The notes under the pieces are model-generated. The model was not told the origin of the DNA and did not search any database. It saw nothing but the letters and a program-made list of their open reading frames with translations. 64,000 bases of DNA from Antrodiella citrinella (Eukaryota > Basidiomycota > Agaricomycetes > Polyporales > Steccherinaceae), in contig SGPM01000011.1 in assembly GCA_004802725.1 (NCBI GenBank), positions 158,707 through 222,706 on the forward strand. Direction: 5' to 3'. Within the stretch, counting starts at the first letter, position 1, and the number at the start of each line of letters is the position of its first letter. Of this stretch, positions 22,537-34,043 are shown one piece after another. A program made the translations under genes and the position numbers.

Positions 22537-24674
22537 ATGGCTTACGGTTTAACGATTGGGACAGAACGGGCTACGGCATTGCAGGTATGTGCGCATAAAG
22601 TCTTCTACAATGCGCTCTTACTGAAGAAGTTGCAACAGAATGCGATACAGGATGAACTCACGACACGAGGGTATAGCCCTGAAGGAGGTACGTCTCATGG
22701 CCACAAGAATCAACGCAAACACTGACCGAGTATCTGTTGCAGACCATGTTATGGCAGAGTACATCACTATTATGATCATTAACAACAAGACTCCAGGTAT
22801 GCAATCATACTCACTCTGGTCTCGGCTCCCACTGACGTCCCCTCAGCGCAGATTTCGTCCGAGTTGGAAGATCGTATGTCGTATTCTGTTCTTTATTGGT
22901 TGCATTCATTGACTGTATTTTCAAAACAGTCATTGGTGCTGATTTTGGTGAGTTGCGACTTTTGCATTGCAAGGCCGTAAATACTTACACTTGTACAGAT
23001 CCTGTATTCGTGGACTGGTTATTCGCACAAGTCGAGAAAAGTGCACCCGAAGCTGAAGCTCCCCCCGCCCCCGAACCCACTCCCTCTACCTCCGCTCCTG
23101 CTCGTGACCCACCCCCACATCTCACAGCCGACCTATCTCGACGTACCGCTGGCATTGCACGTCCCTCCGTACCTTTGTACCAGCAGGCGCTCTCGCAAGC
23201 GATGCCATCGACGTCACCGTCAGATAGGAAACGCACACGGTCGAGATCCCCTTCACATTCCAACAAATCTCGCAGAGTGGACCTTCCGACTGGCCCTCGC
23301 GCCATGGCAGGTGGCCCCGGAAGTTCGAGAAGCTTACTGGATCGAGTAGGACCTGCACGAAATGGCCACGGACCTCACGGGCGGGACCCCAACAACCGGA
23401 TAGACAACATTCAGGCTCGAATCGACAACATCACTGGCAACTCACCGGATATGTCGATGATGATGGGTGGTCCTCCTGGAACACCCTTCCCAATGAACGG
23501 GATGCCAGGGATGGATATGAACGCAATGGCGGGAATTGCGAATCCGATTCTGTTGCAGGAGATGATGATGAACCAGATGATGTTGATGCAGCAAATGGCA
23601 GGGGCGATTGGTATGATGAATCCCAACGCGGCGCAGATGATGAATGGCGGGATGCCAATGCCTCCTGGTATGGGAGGAGACCCAGGGTTCCAGGGGAACC
23701 TGAATGGCGGACATCATCCGGGAATGGACGGCAGAGGGAGGGGGAGAGGGAGAGGAGGTCCGCCAACCCGAGGTGCTGGACGTGGTCGTGGTGGACAGCT
23801 CAACAATGGACATATCAATATGGAAAACGGCGCAACCCATACTCCTGAGCAGTCTGCCCCTTCTGCTCCTCAGACGCTTGCCGCTCCAACACCTACCGTT
23901 CCGGTCGTCAGTGCACCTGCGGCCCCTGGCCAACCACAAGCCGGGTTTGTTGCTCCTGAACGACCTCAATCTCCTACCCTCTGCAAGTTTGGGCTGAAAT
24001 GCACGAACCCCCTCTGCCGCTGGTCGCACCCATCGCCCGTCGCTACAACGGAAAGTGGTGTTGTTCTCAGCAACGACCCATGCGAGAACGGAAAGAATTG
24101 CAAAGACAAAGATTGTATCAAAGCTCATGTCAGCCCAGCGGTCTTGAACCCATCAGGTATGTCTTTTATATCATGCATATCGTGTATTTTGCTTATGTGT
24201 CCCCTCTTAGCTATACCAGTAGAACATAAGCCTGCTCACTTCACGCCCGCACCTGCTCAGGCTGCCCCCACTCAAACAATATGTCGCTTTGGCAATGGTT
24301 GTACACGTCCAAATTGCACATTCCAGCACCCAAATCGCGCTCCGGCCGCGCCATGTCGTTTTGGTACCGCATGTACCAGAGCCAACTGCCCATTTACCCA
24401 TCCCGAGGGTCGAGTCCTCCCGTCGTCATTCCATCGTGGTCTCGCACCCAGTGGCGGAGTGGTGAACGTTGCAGCACCGGAGACCGGGTCAATTGGCGCT
24501 CCTAGTCCTCACAGGAGCGTAACGTTCAACAAGTCATCTTCCTCGGACTTGCAGAAGCAGCTGAAGGAGATGGAGGAGAAGAAGAATCAAGCGCAGGCAG
24601 CCGTCGCGCAAGCACAAGCGGCGGCGGCCAACAAGAAGGAAGATGGGAGCAAGAGCGTCTCAATCAGTGCTTAA
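22537..24674 (+). CDS. nab2: Nab2-like nuclear poly(A) RNA-binding CCCH zinc-finger protein
   Basis: Binds poly(A) tails and couples 3'-end processing to mRNA export in yeast. Seven exons (22537-22584, 22639-22687, 22743-22796, 22847-22873, 22930-22947, 22999-24156, 24211-24674) join in frame to 605 residues. The N-terminal PWI-like helical domain spans exons 1-6 (NAIQDELTTRGY, DHVMAEYITIMIINNKTP, DPVFVDWLFAQV). A Ser/Pro-rich linker follows, then a Met/Gly/Asn-rich stretch, an RGRGRGG-type RGG region, and four CCCH fingers of the Nab2 C-X5-C-X4-C-X3-H form: CKFGLKCTNPLCRWSH, CENGKNCKDKDCIKAH, CRFGNGCTRPNCTFQH, CRFGTACTRANCPFTH. A C-terminal coiled coil is rich in Lys/Glu/Ala/Gln. Two exons are only 27 and 18 nt. 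The gene is divergent from the mitochondrial ATPase, with 412 bp between the start codons. Confidence 0.9.
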
Positions 24675-25650
24675 TCTGCACTCGGCTCGCTGCTGGTTTT
24701 CCCAACTCGCTCCTTGGGAGCTATTCTGTTTCAGCCAAAGTACTCGTTATCTTGCGGATTCTTTCGTGCGCGTATAGATATTCCTTCTGTATTCTAAAAT
24801 TTATTGCTACAAGTCGTGCTGTATATAGTTGGCAAAGCCGCGACTTCTGTACGACTTCTCGGTCTTCTTTTCTTTCGTAGTACGTAGGAACCAAGTAGGG
24901 AGGTAGATGTTTGGTACGGAAAGGTGGCGAATACAAACTGCGACTGCCATTTGGCAGGTTCGGGAGGTTGGCGATTTTGCGCGCCTCATCGATTCGCACC
25001 CACTCTCCTTTCAACGTTCGATTTGTCGTGAAGTTTCCTCGAAAAACACCCATCAGCCTTGCGACTGCCCTTGCTACTCTCGTGATACCACCCTCACATC
25101 ATCGAAAACCTCCAATGGCTCGTATACTGACATTCTAAAGTCTGGTCGCTTTGACCCCAACGATCGGCTATCGAACATTCTGCGACGGCGCGCCCGCCCC
25201 TCCCGAATTTTCGTTGTCTTTAAGACCTGTCGTCCTTCCACGACACTTTAGAGCAATGTCAGTGACTCAAGAGGCTGCCAAACGTGCCATGAACAGTCGT
25301 AGAGGAATTCTTCAAACCCCAAAGTCAGTTAGGTTGTGGGTGGTTGTGTATGGGAGTTCAATACGGTGAGTACGCAGTCATCTCACATTCAACTTCAACA
25401 TCCATGTTTATACGCATTAACTTGCTCGTACTCCCAGACCTGTCTTGAATCGCGCTCGAAAGGATGGGTAGGATGGATATATATTGCCAACATACAGATG
25501 CCGATGCCACCGGTACAAGTACAGTCACTGAGACCCGCCATGGTGGTCGTGACACCAACGTCAAACACAGGAAAGGATTGCCCACCATTAGGGTCTCTCG
25601 ACACCCCGAAGCAGACAGCGGGGTGCGAGCCTTCCTTCTTCAATTCCCCG
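24675..25650. other. Convergent intergenic region
   Basis: About 975 bp between the 3' ends of the Nab2-like gene and the SAP-like gene. It presumably holds both 3' UTRs. A minus-strand frame (24721-25053) and a plus-strand frame from an ATG at 25257 (MSVTQEAAKRAMNSRRGILQ) have some protein-like character. Neither could be extended to a full gene, so none is called. Confidence 0.35.
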
Positions 25651-27257
25651 TCAATAACGGGCACGAGTGCGAGGACGGATCGGGCTCTCCTCCTCGTCCT
25701 CGTCCTCCTCCAGTTCTTCGTCGTAGTCCTCGTCTGTGATGCGGGAACGTTTCCCCAACATACTTCCCGAGGCAACCGGAGCTTTGTATTCCGCCGCCCT
25801 GGAGGAAGATGTCAGCGAGATCGTTGTCAGAAGCGAGGAATAGACTGCGTACCTAGGGCTGCTCCCGGCGTCCGACGGGGGATACTGCAACCTCTGGGGG
25901 TAGTCACTATAGTCATGTCCGACTTCCCCAGCCCCCCCGAAAACGAGTCCCGGACGACCTTCCTCTTCTACTTCCTCGTCCTCATATTCCAATTGGTCCT
26001 CGTCATCTTCGACGCCCTCGACATTTTTGAACAGGTCCTCGCCAGCATCATCCGAGTCCAGGCCCGCTACTTGTTCTGCCTCGTCGTTCTGGATAGGGAG
26101 ATCCTCCGGCGCATTCTGCCCCTGCACCTCTTGCTCAGGTTGATAATCTTCATTTTGCGCCGCCTGGGCCCTTGCCTTTTGGTTGTACAACATTTTGGTT
26201 CCCTTACACGCAGCCAGGTATACCTCCCCTGCAAGGCGCATCCTCTGGAGTTCGTCAAATTCCGCGGTAAACCTGTCTTGGCGTTGTTCAATGCCCTTCT
26301 TGAGCACGAAGAGCTCGGAGACTTTGGCCGCCATGGGTGCCCCCGTGGCCAGGTAGCCCTTCATCTGCTTCATTATGCGCTGGACCTCTGCACGTGGGAC
26401 ACGAATCGCCCCGCCTGTGGGTCTGGTGCGCGGCAGAGGAGAAGTTTGTCGCGCAGAGAATGTGGGAACCCTGTCGCCATATTGTTGGTTACTCGCGTGT
26501 GCTGGTGCAAGCGTAGAGCTAGGACCTGCACCTGGACCGTGCAATGGCCACTCGGGATAAGAAGAAGGGCCCGCCTGAGATGGTCCAGTGGACGCCTCTC
26601 CATGGACTTGCTCTTCCTCATGACGGACAGTTGGAGTAACTTGTTGGGCAGCACCTGGAAGATCGGATGTTAGAGAGAACGTGAAGATTTGCGTCCAACT
26701 GAACTTACCATTCGATTCTTGTTGCTGTGCGCCAGTTCCTTCAGCTTCTGGCTCTGACCCTGTCGGCACTGTGGCTGCCCACGCAAGCACTGTACCAGGT
26801 GAGCCCCCACCGGTCTGCTCCACGAGTTCACCCCGGCCTCCTTCTTGCCCGTTACTATTTGAGCCATGTGCGCTTCCTGTATGTGGTCGCTTCAGCATCG
26901 ACACAGGGAATGAGTCCAATTTACTTACGTGAGTGCAACGTCTCCCTTGTTTCTTCTCGTTTGATTGTGAACGTTTTGATGACTTTCTTCCTCTCGATGC
27001 TGATGTGCTATGTCAGATGGTGTCTACGTGTACAAGAAATCGTCAATTGCATACCCTGGTACTCCTTGAGGATGCTTGGCCACCAGCTCTTGGATGATTT
27101 GTTCGCTCTTTGCATTTGCTCGAATTTTGTCACGCTGGCAAGCATTGTCATATCAGTAAACAGCCCGAAGGAAGCTCACGAAGATCTGTTGGATGCATAC
27201 CTTTGCAAGCTCTTGCAGGTCCTTTCGCCCGAGTGTTCTGAGTGCCGTCGCGTCCAT
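25651..27257 (-). CDS. SAP-like N-terminus, acidic coiled-coil nuclear protein (441 aa)
   Basis: Six exons (27201-27257, 27055-27134, 26929-26999, 26709-26876, 25853-26654, 25651-25798) join in frame to 441 residues. Residues 1-45 form a SAP-like helix-loop-helix: MDATALRTLGRKDLQELAK, then IRANAKSEQIIQELV. This strongly resembles the N-terminal SAP motif of the microtubule- and chromatin-binding protein NuSAP. A basic segment (KKVIKTFTIKREE), a Gly/Ser/Pro-rich linker, a predicted coiled coil (about residues 215-285, RAEVQRIMKQMKGYL to GEVYLAACKG) and a very acidic tail with LGKRSRITDEDYDEEL follow. No further domain is recognised. The adjacent, divergently transcribed gene at 28.1 kb has the same N-terminus. 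Function is inferred only as nuclear, possibly DNA- or microtubule-binding. Confidence 0.75.
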
Positions 27258-27664
27258 GTTGAATTTGCGATGTAGATGTGTCGTGTTATGTGGATGAGAA
27301 CAGTGGGGGTATGTGCAACAAGTGAGTGAGACGTCTTCTGTTTTGTCTTTGTATCTGGTTGCTAACTGATGATGGTCAAAACTGAAGGTGAGTGTAACGG
27401 ATGGTCATCGCTCTGGCCATTGTTGTTCTCGGATCGGCTCAACAACAACATGATCTAGCCGACAAATCAAAAGGCGCCCGATCTAACATCTTATCATTTT
27501 GTTTCACTGAAGCTCATCGATTAGTATTTGTGAGTCCTCTGAGCATTCTGGTTACTCGTATTGACCGGGGAGGTGTATTTCACCGTCCCCTCTTCGTGTT
27601 TTAATATGAGGAGAAGGAGGGTCGGGGTGCCGATTCGAACCTTCGAAGACGATCGAGTCTTCAA
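27258..27664. promoter_or_regulatory. Promoter region of the SAP-like gene, up to the tRNA
   Basis: About 400 bp between the SAP-like start codon (27257, minus) and the tRNA-Leu. No obvious TATA box was seen close to the start, and no open frame of interest. Confidence 0.3.
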
Positions 27665-27774
27665 GGTGCGATGGCCGAGCGGTCCAAGGCGTGTGACTCA
27701 AGTGTAACTGCTTGCCCTGCAACGGGGTTTCTCATCTGGGTAACCAGGCGTGGGTTCAAATCCCACTCGCACCA
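27665..27774 (+). tRNA. tRNA-Leu(CAA) with a 26-nt intron
   Basis: 110-nt gene. The acceptor stem GGTGCGA pairs perfectly with TCGCACC (27767-27773), and A at 27774 is the discriminator. The D arm is GCC...GGC, the anticodon CAA is at 27699-27701, the long variable arm has stem CTGG/CCAG as in class II leucine tRNAs, and the T arm is GTGGG-TTCAAAT-CCCAC. A 26-nt intron follows position 37. It contains CTTG, which can pair with the anticodon CAAG, as known for eukaryotic tRNA-Leu(CAA) introns. The mature length would be 84 nt. The anticodon stem (TGTGA/TCTCA) has one T-T mismatch. CCA is not encoded as a tail. Confidence 0.93.
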
Positions 27775-28076
27775 ATACTTTTGTTATCGTCCCTACTGTC
27801 TGACTTTCATTCGCAGAGACAGGATGGAATCATCACTTTCGGACGCACGGAGTAAGGCGGATTACGAGAACGCTTGAGCGTTAAGATTAGGCGCTCAGAT
27901 TAGGCGCTCAGATCATCTTGCCGAGATTTCAACAAGGCGACAGAGGGCCTGGTCCGACTCGTCACCTCAGCTTAGGCCCCGTCCACCCAGTCCTGCTTTG
28001 TTTTCGCCACGTCCTGTCTTCCATATAGCAAGCAGCACACTTGGAAACAAACTTCAATCTTTTGCAATCTTCAATC

Positions 28077-29567
28077 ATGGATCTCGCGACGATGGATGAA
28101 GCCTCCCTCCGACGTCTCAAGCGTGGTGACTTACAGCAGTTGGCTCGTGTAAGTTCTCTGTGTGGGTCACATCTTTCAATTTCGACTCATGCTCTTGAAC
28201 AGGTGCATGGATTCGCTGCTAACGCGAAGAGTGCGACAATTATAAAACAGTTGTTGCGGGAAAAAATTGCTCAAGAGCAACGGTAAGTAACTGACCATCG
28301 TCACTGACCCGCGTCACTCATCAGTTCAAATTAAAGCTCTATCTCGGTGCCTGCGCCTGCTCTTGCCCCATCTGCAAGCGAATCGCCTGTTCCAGAACGC
28401 CAACATCATGCACCAAGCCCTTCTCTTGGTCCCATTGCTGCATCACATCTTCTCCCCACCCCGTCCCACGCATCCGTCACCTCGGGTGGCTTAGGTCTAG
28501 GTAATGATTTCAATGTTTCTTCACTGCGTCAAGTCAACTTATTGTTTCGCCATAGTCTTCCCACCCTCCATCTCTCAAGCCGGAGATCCCAGCGCCTCCA
28601 ACGGTCGCCACTCACCTATTCCCGATTCTCTTCCCCGTCCTGCTGGTCACGACGGTGCTCAAGAGGAGCACGAACACGAGCAAGCTTCTAATCAAGGCGT
28701 CGGACAATCTGGTGATGACGCAGAATATCCCGACGCCGCCGTTTTCGCTAGCACCCAGGAGGTCGTGGGTGTTGTGGAAATCTGTCGGACCGCATCCTTC
28801 CAACACCATATCCAAAGCCGCCGTCTACAATCCATCCTTGCCTGTCTAGAAGGATTCACAAAACATACAAAGGATGGCAGGAGATCAATTATTCAAGAGC
28901 GTAGTATGTGCACACGGGAGCGTGATTTCATGAGCTATGCGCAGGATATCTCCCGGGATTGGAACCGTGGTGGCCCGTACGAGGAGATCATTGAGGTTGC
29001 CAAGTACGCGGATGGCCATGTTGAGGAGACATTCTCGGACGACGCTCCAGAGCCGGTGCCTGAAGGCGTGGTGCCTCCAACGTAAGTAACCTCATCTTCT
29101 CTGAAGCTAAACTTAATACTGATGTGACGTCTTGGTTCAGACCCGAATCGCCTGTCGAGTTCGTGATGTTGCCAGCACACGTAGTGCACAACGTTGATAT
29201 CGCAGCTCTTGCAGCGGAGTCCGCTGAGAGGAAAAAGCGCCGCCGTGGGCAGATGTATGACGAAGATGTGGACGGCGACGCCGATGAGAACTGGAAAGAT
29301 CTTGCAGGATCGCCGAGTGTCCATGCAGTCAAACGGCGGCGGGTCTCCTCGAATGAGGCGCGTGGTGGTTCCGAGGGTGGCGACGGGTCAAGGCAGACTG
29401 AAGTCAATGCTGACCGAGCAGAGAAGGAGGTCCCGAGGAATGTCGATGCCGAGATCAACGCCTCCTCCACGACTGAGTCTGCAGACCGCCCTGAGGTACC
29501 CAATTCCCCCACTCCCTCTTCACCCCCTCGTTATTCCGCTCGGGAGAAAGGGAAGGGTCGCGCATAA
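28077..29567 (+). CDS. SAP-like N-terminus nuclear protein (422 aa), relative of the gene at 25.7-27.3 kb
   Basis: Five exons (28077-28148, 28203-28282, 28337-28500, 28556-29081, 29141-29567) join in frame to 422 residues. The first two exons encode ASLRRLKRGDLQQLAR and VHGFAANAKSATIIKQLLRE, the same SAP-like motif as in the divergent neighbour. The shared pattern is L..L.R.DLQ.LA, then ANAKS..II..L, and intron 1 falls at the same place after the LA[KR] residue. The rest is a Pro/Ser-rich region, an acidic His/Glu segment, a helical region (SRRLQSILACLEGFTKHTKD) and a basic cluster ERKKRRRG that looks like a nuclear signal. The C-terminus is disordered and ends REKGKGRA. Exon 4 could start 24 nt later at an alternative in-frame AG. 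Function is unknown. Confidence 0.7.
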
Positions 29568-29881
29568 GCACCCACTGGCTCGATGAGAAACGACTCCGAG
29601 TAGAGCCAGATGGAAGGTTATTACCCCCGACGCAAAATAATTTGACTACATGATGTACCATATCTGCTTATACCTGATGTACTGATTACACTCGATGCTT
29701 GTTGCTGGATGCAGTGAGTAGCAATTGTTCTAATTTCTTCTGCTTGAATGTTTGAACTTGAGTTTCCTTTTTGGACCTTACACCGGCATGAGTCACGACA
29801 CGCTGCACCAGAAATTTGTATAAACTCGCCAGCGCCTGCTCATTCCTGTTCACTCTCTACCATTCCCCCTCGAGGATTGGC

Positions 29882-32800
29882 ATGGGTCTCCTTCGACTCA
29901 GCCCTGCTTGGGCTCTGCCTCGATGTTTGGTCAATTCGCGACCACTCACATCAACTCGGCAGCTTCATCTCACCAGCACTCGACGTGCTCTTCACCCCAC
30001 GCGACCGGTCCAGGCTATTGCGCGTGCCGCCGTTGGCTCATACGGTGGTGAAGACGGCGAACATGTGCTGAGTTCACCCTCAGAGCTTGCTCGCAAGATC
30101 TCTGCAAAAGTCTTGCCCAAGCTGCCACGTCCAGACGTGTCCAAGGTCCTCATTGTCGGCAGCGGTGGTCTTAGTATTGGTCAAGCAGGCGAATTCGATT
30201 ACTCTGGTTCACAGGCACTCAAGGCACTCCGCGAGGAAGGTGTGGACGCCGTTTTGATCAACCCCAACATTGCTACCTGGCAAACGTCCCACCAACTCGC
30301 ATCCGAAGTCTATTTCTTGCCTATCACGGCGGACTATGTCGCCTACGTACTGGAGAAGGAAAGACCCGATGGTATTCTGCTCACATTTGGTGGACAGAGT
30401 GCCCTCAACGTTGGTATTGAACTGGACAAGATGGGTGTTCTCGAGCGACTGGGTGTTCAGGTGTTGGGTACTCCAATCAGGACCTTGGAGGTCTCTGAGG
30501 ATCGGGATTTATTCGTGCAGGCTTTGAAAGGTGTGTTGTTCTCCCATTTTCCCTCTCCATTTATCAAGATGTGTCTTCGCTATCGTGACTGACAACACAT
30601 CTCACAGAAATCGATATACCCGCCGCAACTTCTACTGCTGTGTCGACTGTCAACGACGCGTTGAAGGCAGCGGAGGCAATCGGATATCCGGTGATCTTGC
30701 GGTCTGCTTTCACGCTTGGTGGTCTTGGCTCTGGCTTCGCAGACAATGCTGACGAGCTCCGTGACCTTTCTGCGAAGAGCTTGAGCTTAAGCCCTCAAGT
30801 TTTGATTGAACGTAGTATGAAAGGTTGGAAGGAATTGGAATATGAAGTCGTCCGGGATGCAGCTGATGTAAGTTCAGTTCAGTCAGATGGCTTCTCGTGT
30901 TCTGACTCGTATTGCCGAACAGAACACTATTATTTGCTGCAACATGGAGAACTTCGATCCTCTTGGCACACACACTGGTGACTCCATCGTCGTGGCTCCT
31001 TCACAGACTCTCCCAGACGATGAATACCATATGTTGCGCACTGCCGCTCTCAAGGTCATCCGTCATCTAGGGGTCATTGGAGAATGTAACATTCAGTATG
31101 CTCTCAACCCGACGTCAAGGGAATACTGCGTCATTGAGGTCAATGCTCGTCTGAGTCGTTCTAGGTATGCCCTTGACACACTCTGTACCGATGCAATTAT
31201 TAATACGTTCGCAGTGCTCTGGCTTCAAAGGCTACAGGATATCCACTCGCTTATACGGCTGCTAAGATTGCACTTGGACACACTCTTCCAGAACTGCCTA
31301 ACGCTGTCACTAAGACGACAACGGCTTGCTTTGAACCTTCATTGGACTACATCGTCACCAAGATACCCAAGTGGGACCTGGCCAAGTTCTCCTCCCAAGT
31401 CAACCGCGAGGTCGGCTCTGCAATGAAGTCCGTCGGTGAAGTCATGGCCATTGGACGTACTTTCGAAGAGAGCTTGCAAAAGGCTATTCGTCAAGTCGAC
31501 CCGCGATGGAAGGGCTTTGAGGCTTACATTCAACCAGAGGATCTAGATACCGCACTGTCCAAACCCACGGATATGCGGCTATTTGCTATCGCATATGCCA
31601 TGTTCAACAAGAACTACACTATTGATCAGCTCCATGATCTCACAAAGATCGACAAAGTATGTGACTTTGTAGCCTTCCCTGAAATCGTCCTAATGTGCTG
31701 TGCATAGTGGTTCTTGTACAAGATTGACAACATCGTCCAGACTGTCCATGCGCTCAAAGCAGTAGGCTCTGTCGACAAAGTCGATTACGAGCTGATGAAG
31801 CGTGCCAAGTGCATGGGGTTTGCGGACTCTCACATCGCTGACCTCGTCTCCTCAACGGAAGACACCATTCGCGCTACCCGCAAGTCCATGGGCATCACGC
31901 CGTTCGTCAAACGCATCGACACCCTTGCTGCCGAGTTCCCTGCGCATACCAACTACCTCTACACTACCTACAACGCGTCCGAACATGATGTCGACTTCGA
32001 AGAGCACGGCACTATGGTCCTTGGTAGCGGTGTTTACCGTATCGGAAGTAGCGTTGAGTTCGATTGGTGCGCCGTCACCTGCGCTCGTAAGCTGAGGGAA
32101 ATGGGCAAGAAGACTGTCATGATCAACTACAACCCCGAGACGGTATCCACAGATTTCGATGAAGCGGATCGTCTCTACTTCGAGGAACTTGGTTACGAGC
32201 GCGTCATGGATATCTACGAGCTGGAACAGGCACAGGGTGTCATCGTGAGCGTCGGAGGTAAGTAGTACGCAAATCTTATATTGTGAGACTGTAAGCTGAC
32301 AGCTATTGCAGGCCAACTTCCTCAGAACATTGCCCTGCGCCTGAAGGACAACGGTGTCAACGTTCTCGGTACAGACCCCGACATGATTGACAGTGCTGAA
32401 GACCGTCATAAGTTCTCCTCCATCTTGGACAGCATTGGCGTCGACCAGCCCGAATGGACTGAGGTCACTTCGCTGGATGCCGCCAAGGTATTTGCGCAGA
32501 AAGTGGGGTGAGTATATTCACCTGTTATCCGATTCCCAGTCCTGATGTCGTTTTGCGCAGATACCCCGTCCTCATTCGTCCTTCCTACGTGCTGTCTGGT
32601 GCTGCCATGAACGTTGTGTACGAGGAGCCTTCTCTGGAGTATAACCTCTCCGCCGCGGCCGACGTGTCACCTCTGCACCCAGTCGTGATGACGAAGTTCA
32701 TTGACAGTGCACAGGAGATTGACGTCGACGCAGTGGCTCACAATGGCAAACTGATCGTCCATGCTGTTTCCGAGCACGTCGAGAACGCTGGTGTACATTC

Positions 32801-33847
32801 AGGCGATGCTACACTCGTACTCCCTCCCTTCTCTCTTCCTGAACAAGACTTGGCTCGCATGAAGGAGATCGCTGAGAAAGTGGCCAGCGCGTTCCGGATT
32901 TCTGGTCCCTTCAACATGCAGATCATCCGAAAAGCATCCGAAGTTCTCAACGAACCAGCCGTGCTAAAAGTCATTGAGTGCAACTTGCGCGCCTCCCGGT
33001 CGTTCCCCTTCGTGTCCAAAGTTCTTGGAACCAACTTCATCGACGTCGCCACTTGTGCTATCATGGACCAGGATGTCCCGGAACCTATTGACATTATGGC
33101 CGAGAAGCGTGATTATGTCGCCATCAAGGTCTCCCAGTTCTCGTGGACTCGTCTGGGTGGCGCTGATCCTTTCCTTGGTGTTGGTATGTCGAGATTCATT
33201 GCTGAGAACGGATGTATCCTGATGTCATTGTCTCACAGAGATGGCCAGTACTGGTGAAGTTGCAAGCTTCGGCAAGGACATCCACGAGGCGTACTGGGCG
33301 TCGCTGCTCAGCACGACTGGTTTCAAAGTCCCCCGCGCGAACACTGGTGTCCTTCTCGGAGGCGATATCACCAAGCCTGAGATGAAGACTATCGCAAAGA
33401 CCCTCTCGGACCTTGGATTCAAACTCTACTGCTCATCTGCAACGGTGGAGCAGTTCTTGAACACTATTCCGTATGTATCTGTCAAGCGGATTATGTTCCC
33501 CACCCGTGACAAGCGAAAACTTCGGGAAGTCTTTGACGAGTACGACATTGAATGCGTCATCAATCTGGCGAAGTTCCGAGGCAAAGATGCTGTGGATGAG
33601 GACTACGTGGCTCGTCGGTACGTACCCACTCCGCTTCACTCTGCAGAATAGTTTCACTGACTACACCTTTGTCTCTAGTAATGCCGTGGATTTCGGCCTG
33701 CCGCTCCTTAATAACGCTCAATGCGCTCAGCTTTTCGTGGAGGCACTTGCTAAAAAGATACCCCAAGGGGGTTTGCGGGGATATGAAGAGGGCCGTATAC
33801 CTTCCGAGGTCCGCTCATGGCGAGAATTCGTCGGCTATAGGGCATAA
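29882..33847 (+). CDS. cpa2: Carbamoyl-phosphate synthase, arginine-specific, large chain (mitochondrial)
   Basis: Makes carbamoyl phosphate from glutamine-derived ammonia, bicarbonate and 2 ATP for arginine synthesis, working with a small glutaminase chain (not in this window). Nine exons (29882-30530, 30608-30867, 30923-31164, 31215-31656, 31708-32257, 32312-32507, 32561-33183, 33239-33617, 33679-33847) join in frame to 1169 residues. The N-terminus is Arg/Ser/Leu-rich with no acidic residues for about 50 residues, a mitochondrial presequence. Then comes [20 protein letters not shown], the first ATP-grasp half ([34 protein letters not shown]), the linker region with [13 protein letters not shown], the oligomerisation domain, a second ATP-grasp half ([20 protein letters not shown]), and a C-terminal MGS-like domain. 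The length is close to yeast Cpa2. It is not fused to ATCase, so this is the arginine rather than the pyrimidine enzyme. Confidence 0.96.
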
Positions 33848-34043
33848 AAGCTCTTGACTCCTTGCTTGCTCTATACAATTGCTTCGAATTGAGATACTTA
33901 AAAGTACTTGTAGTTCACGTTCTTTTCATTGTACATTTACCCTGGAGATCTAGATATATAATAGGAGGAGAACGAAGGAATGTTATCACAACTTCAATCC
34001 GTCATTTGTCTTCTTGCGGTGCGACCCTAGTCTATACGACTTC

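Noticed and set aside
25257..25480. Possible 47-residue basic protein MSVTQEAAKRAMNSRRGILQ..., two exons joined at 25368/25439
   Set aside because: A join in frame is possible, but the product is short, has no recognisable feature and lies in a 3' UTR region between convergent genes. Evidence is too weak for a call.
25336..26673. 445-codon plus-strand frame
   Set aside because: It lies antisense to the long exon of the SAP-like gene. The minus-strand model has six in-frame introns and a recognisable N-terminus; the plus frame has no domain and is hydrophobic because it is antisense to acidic codons.
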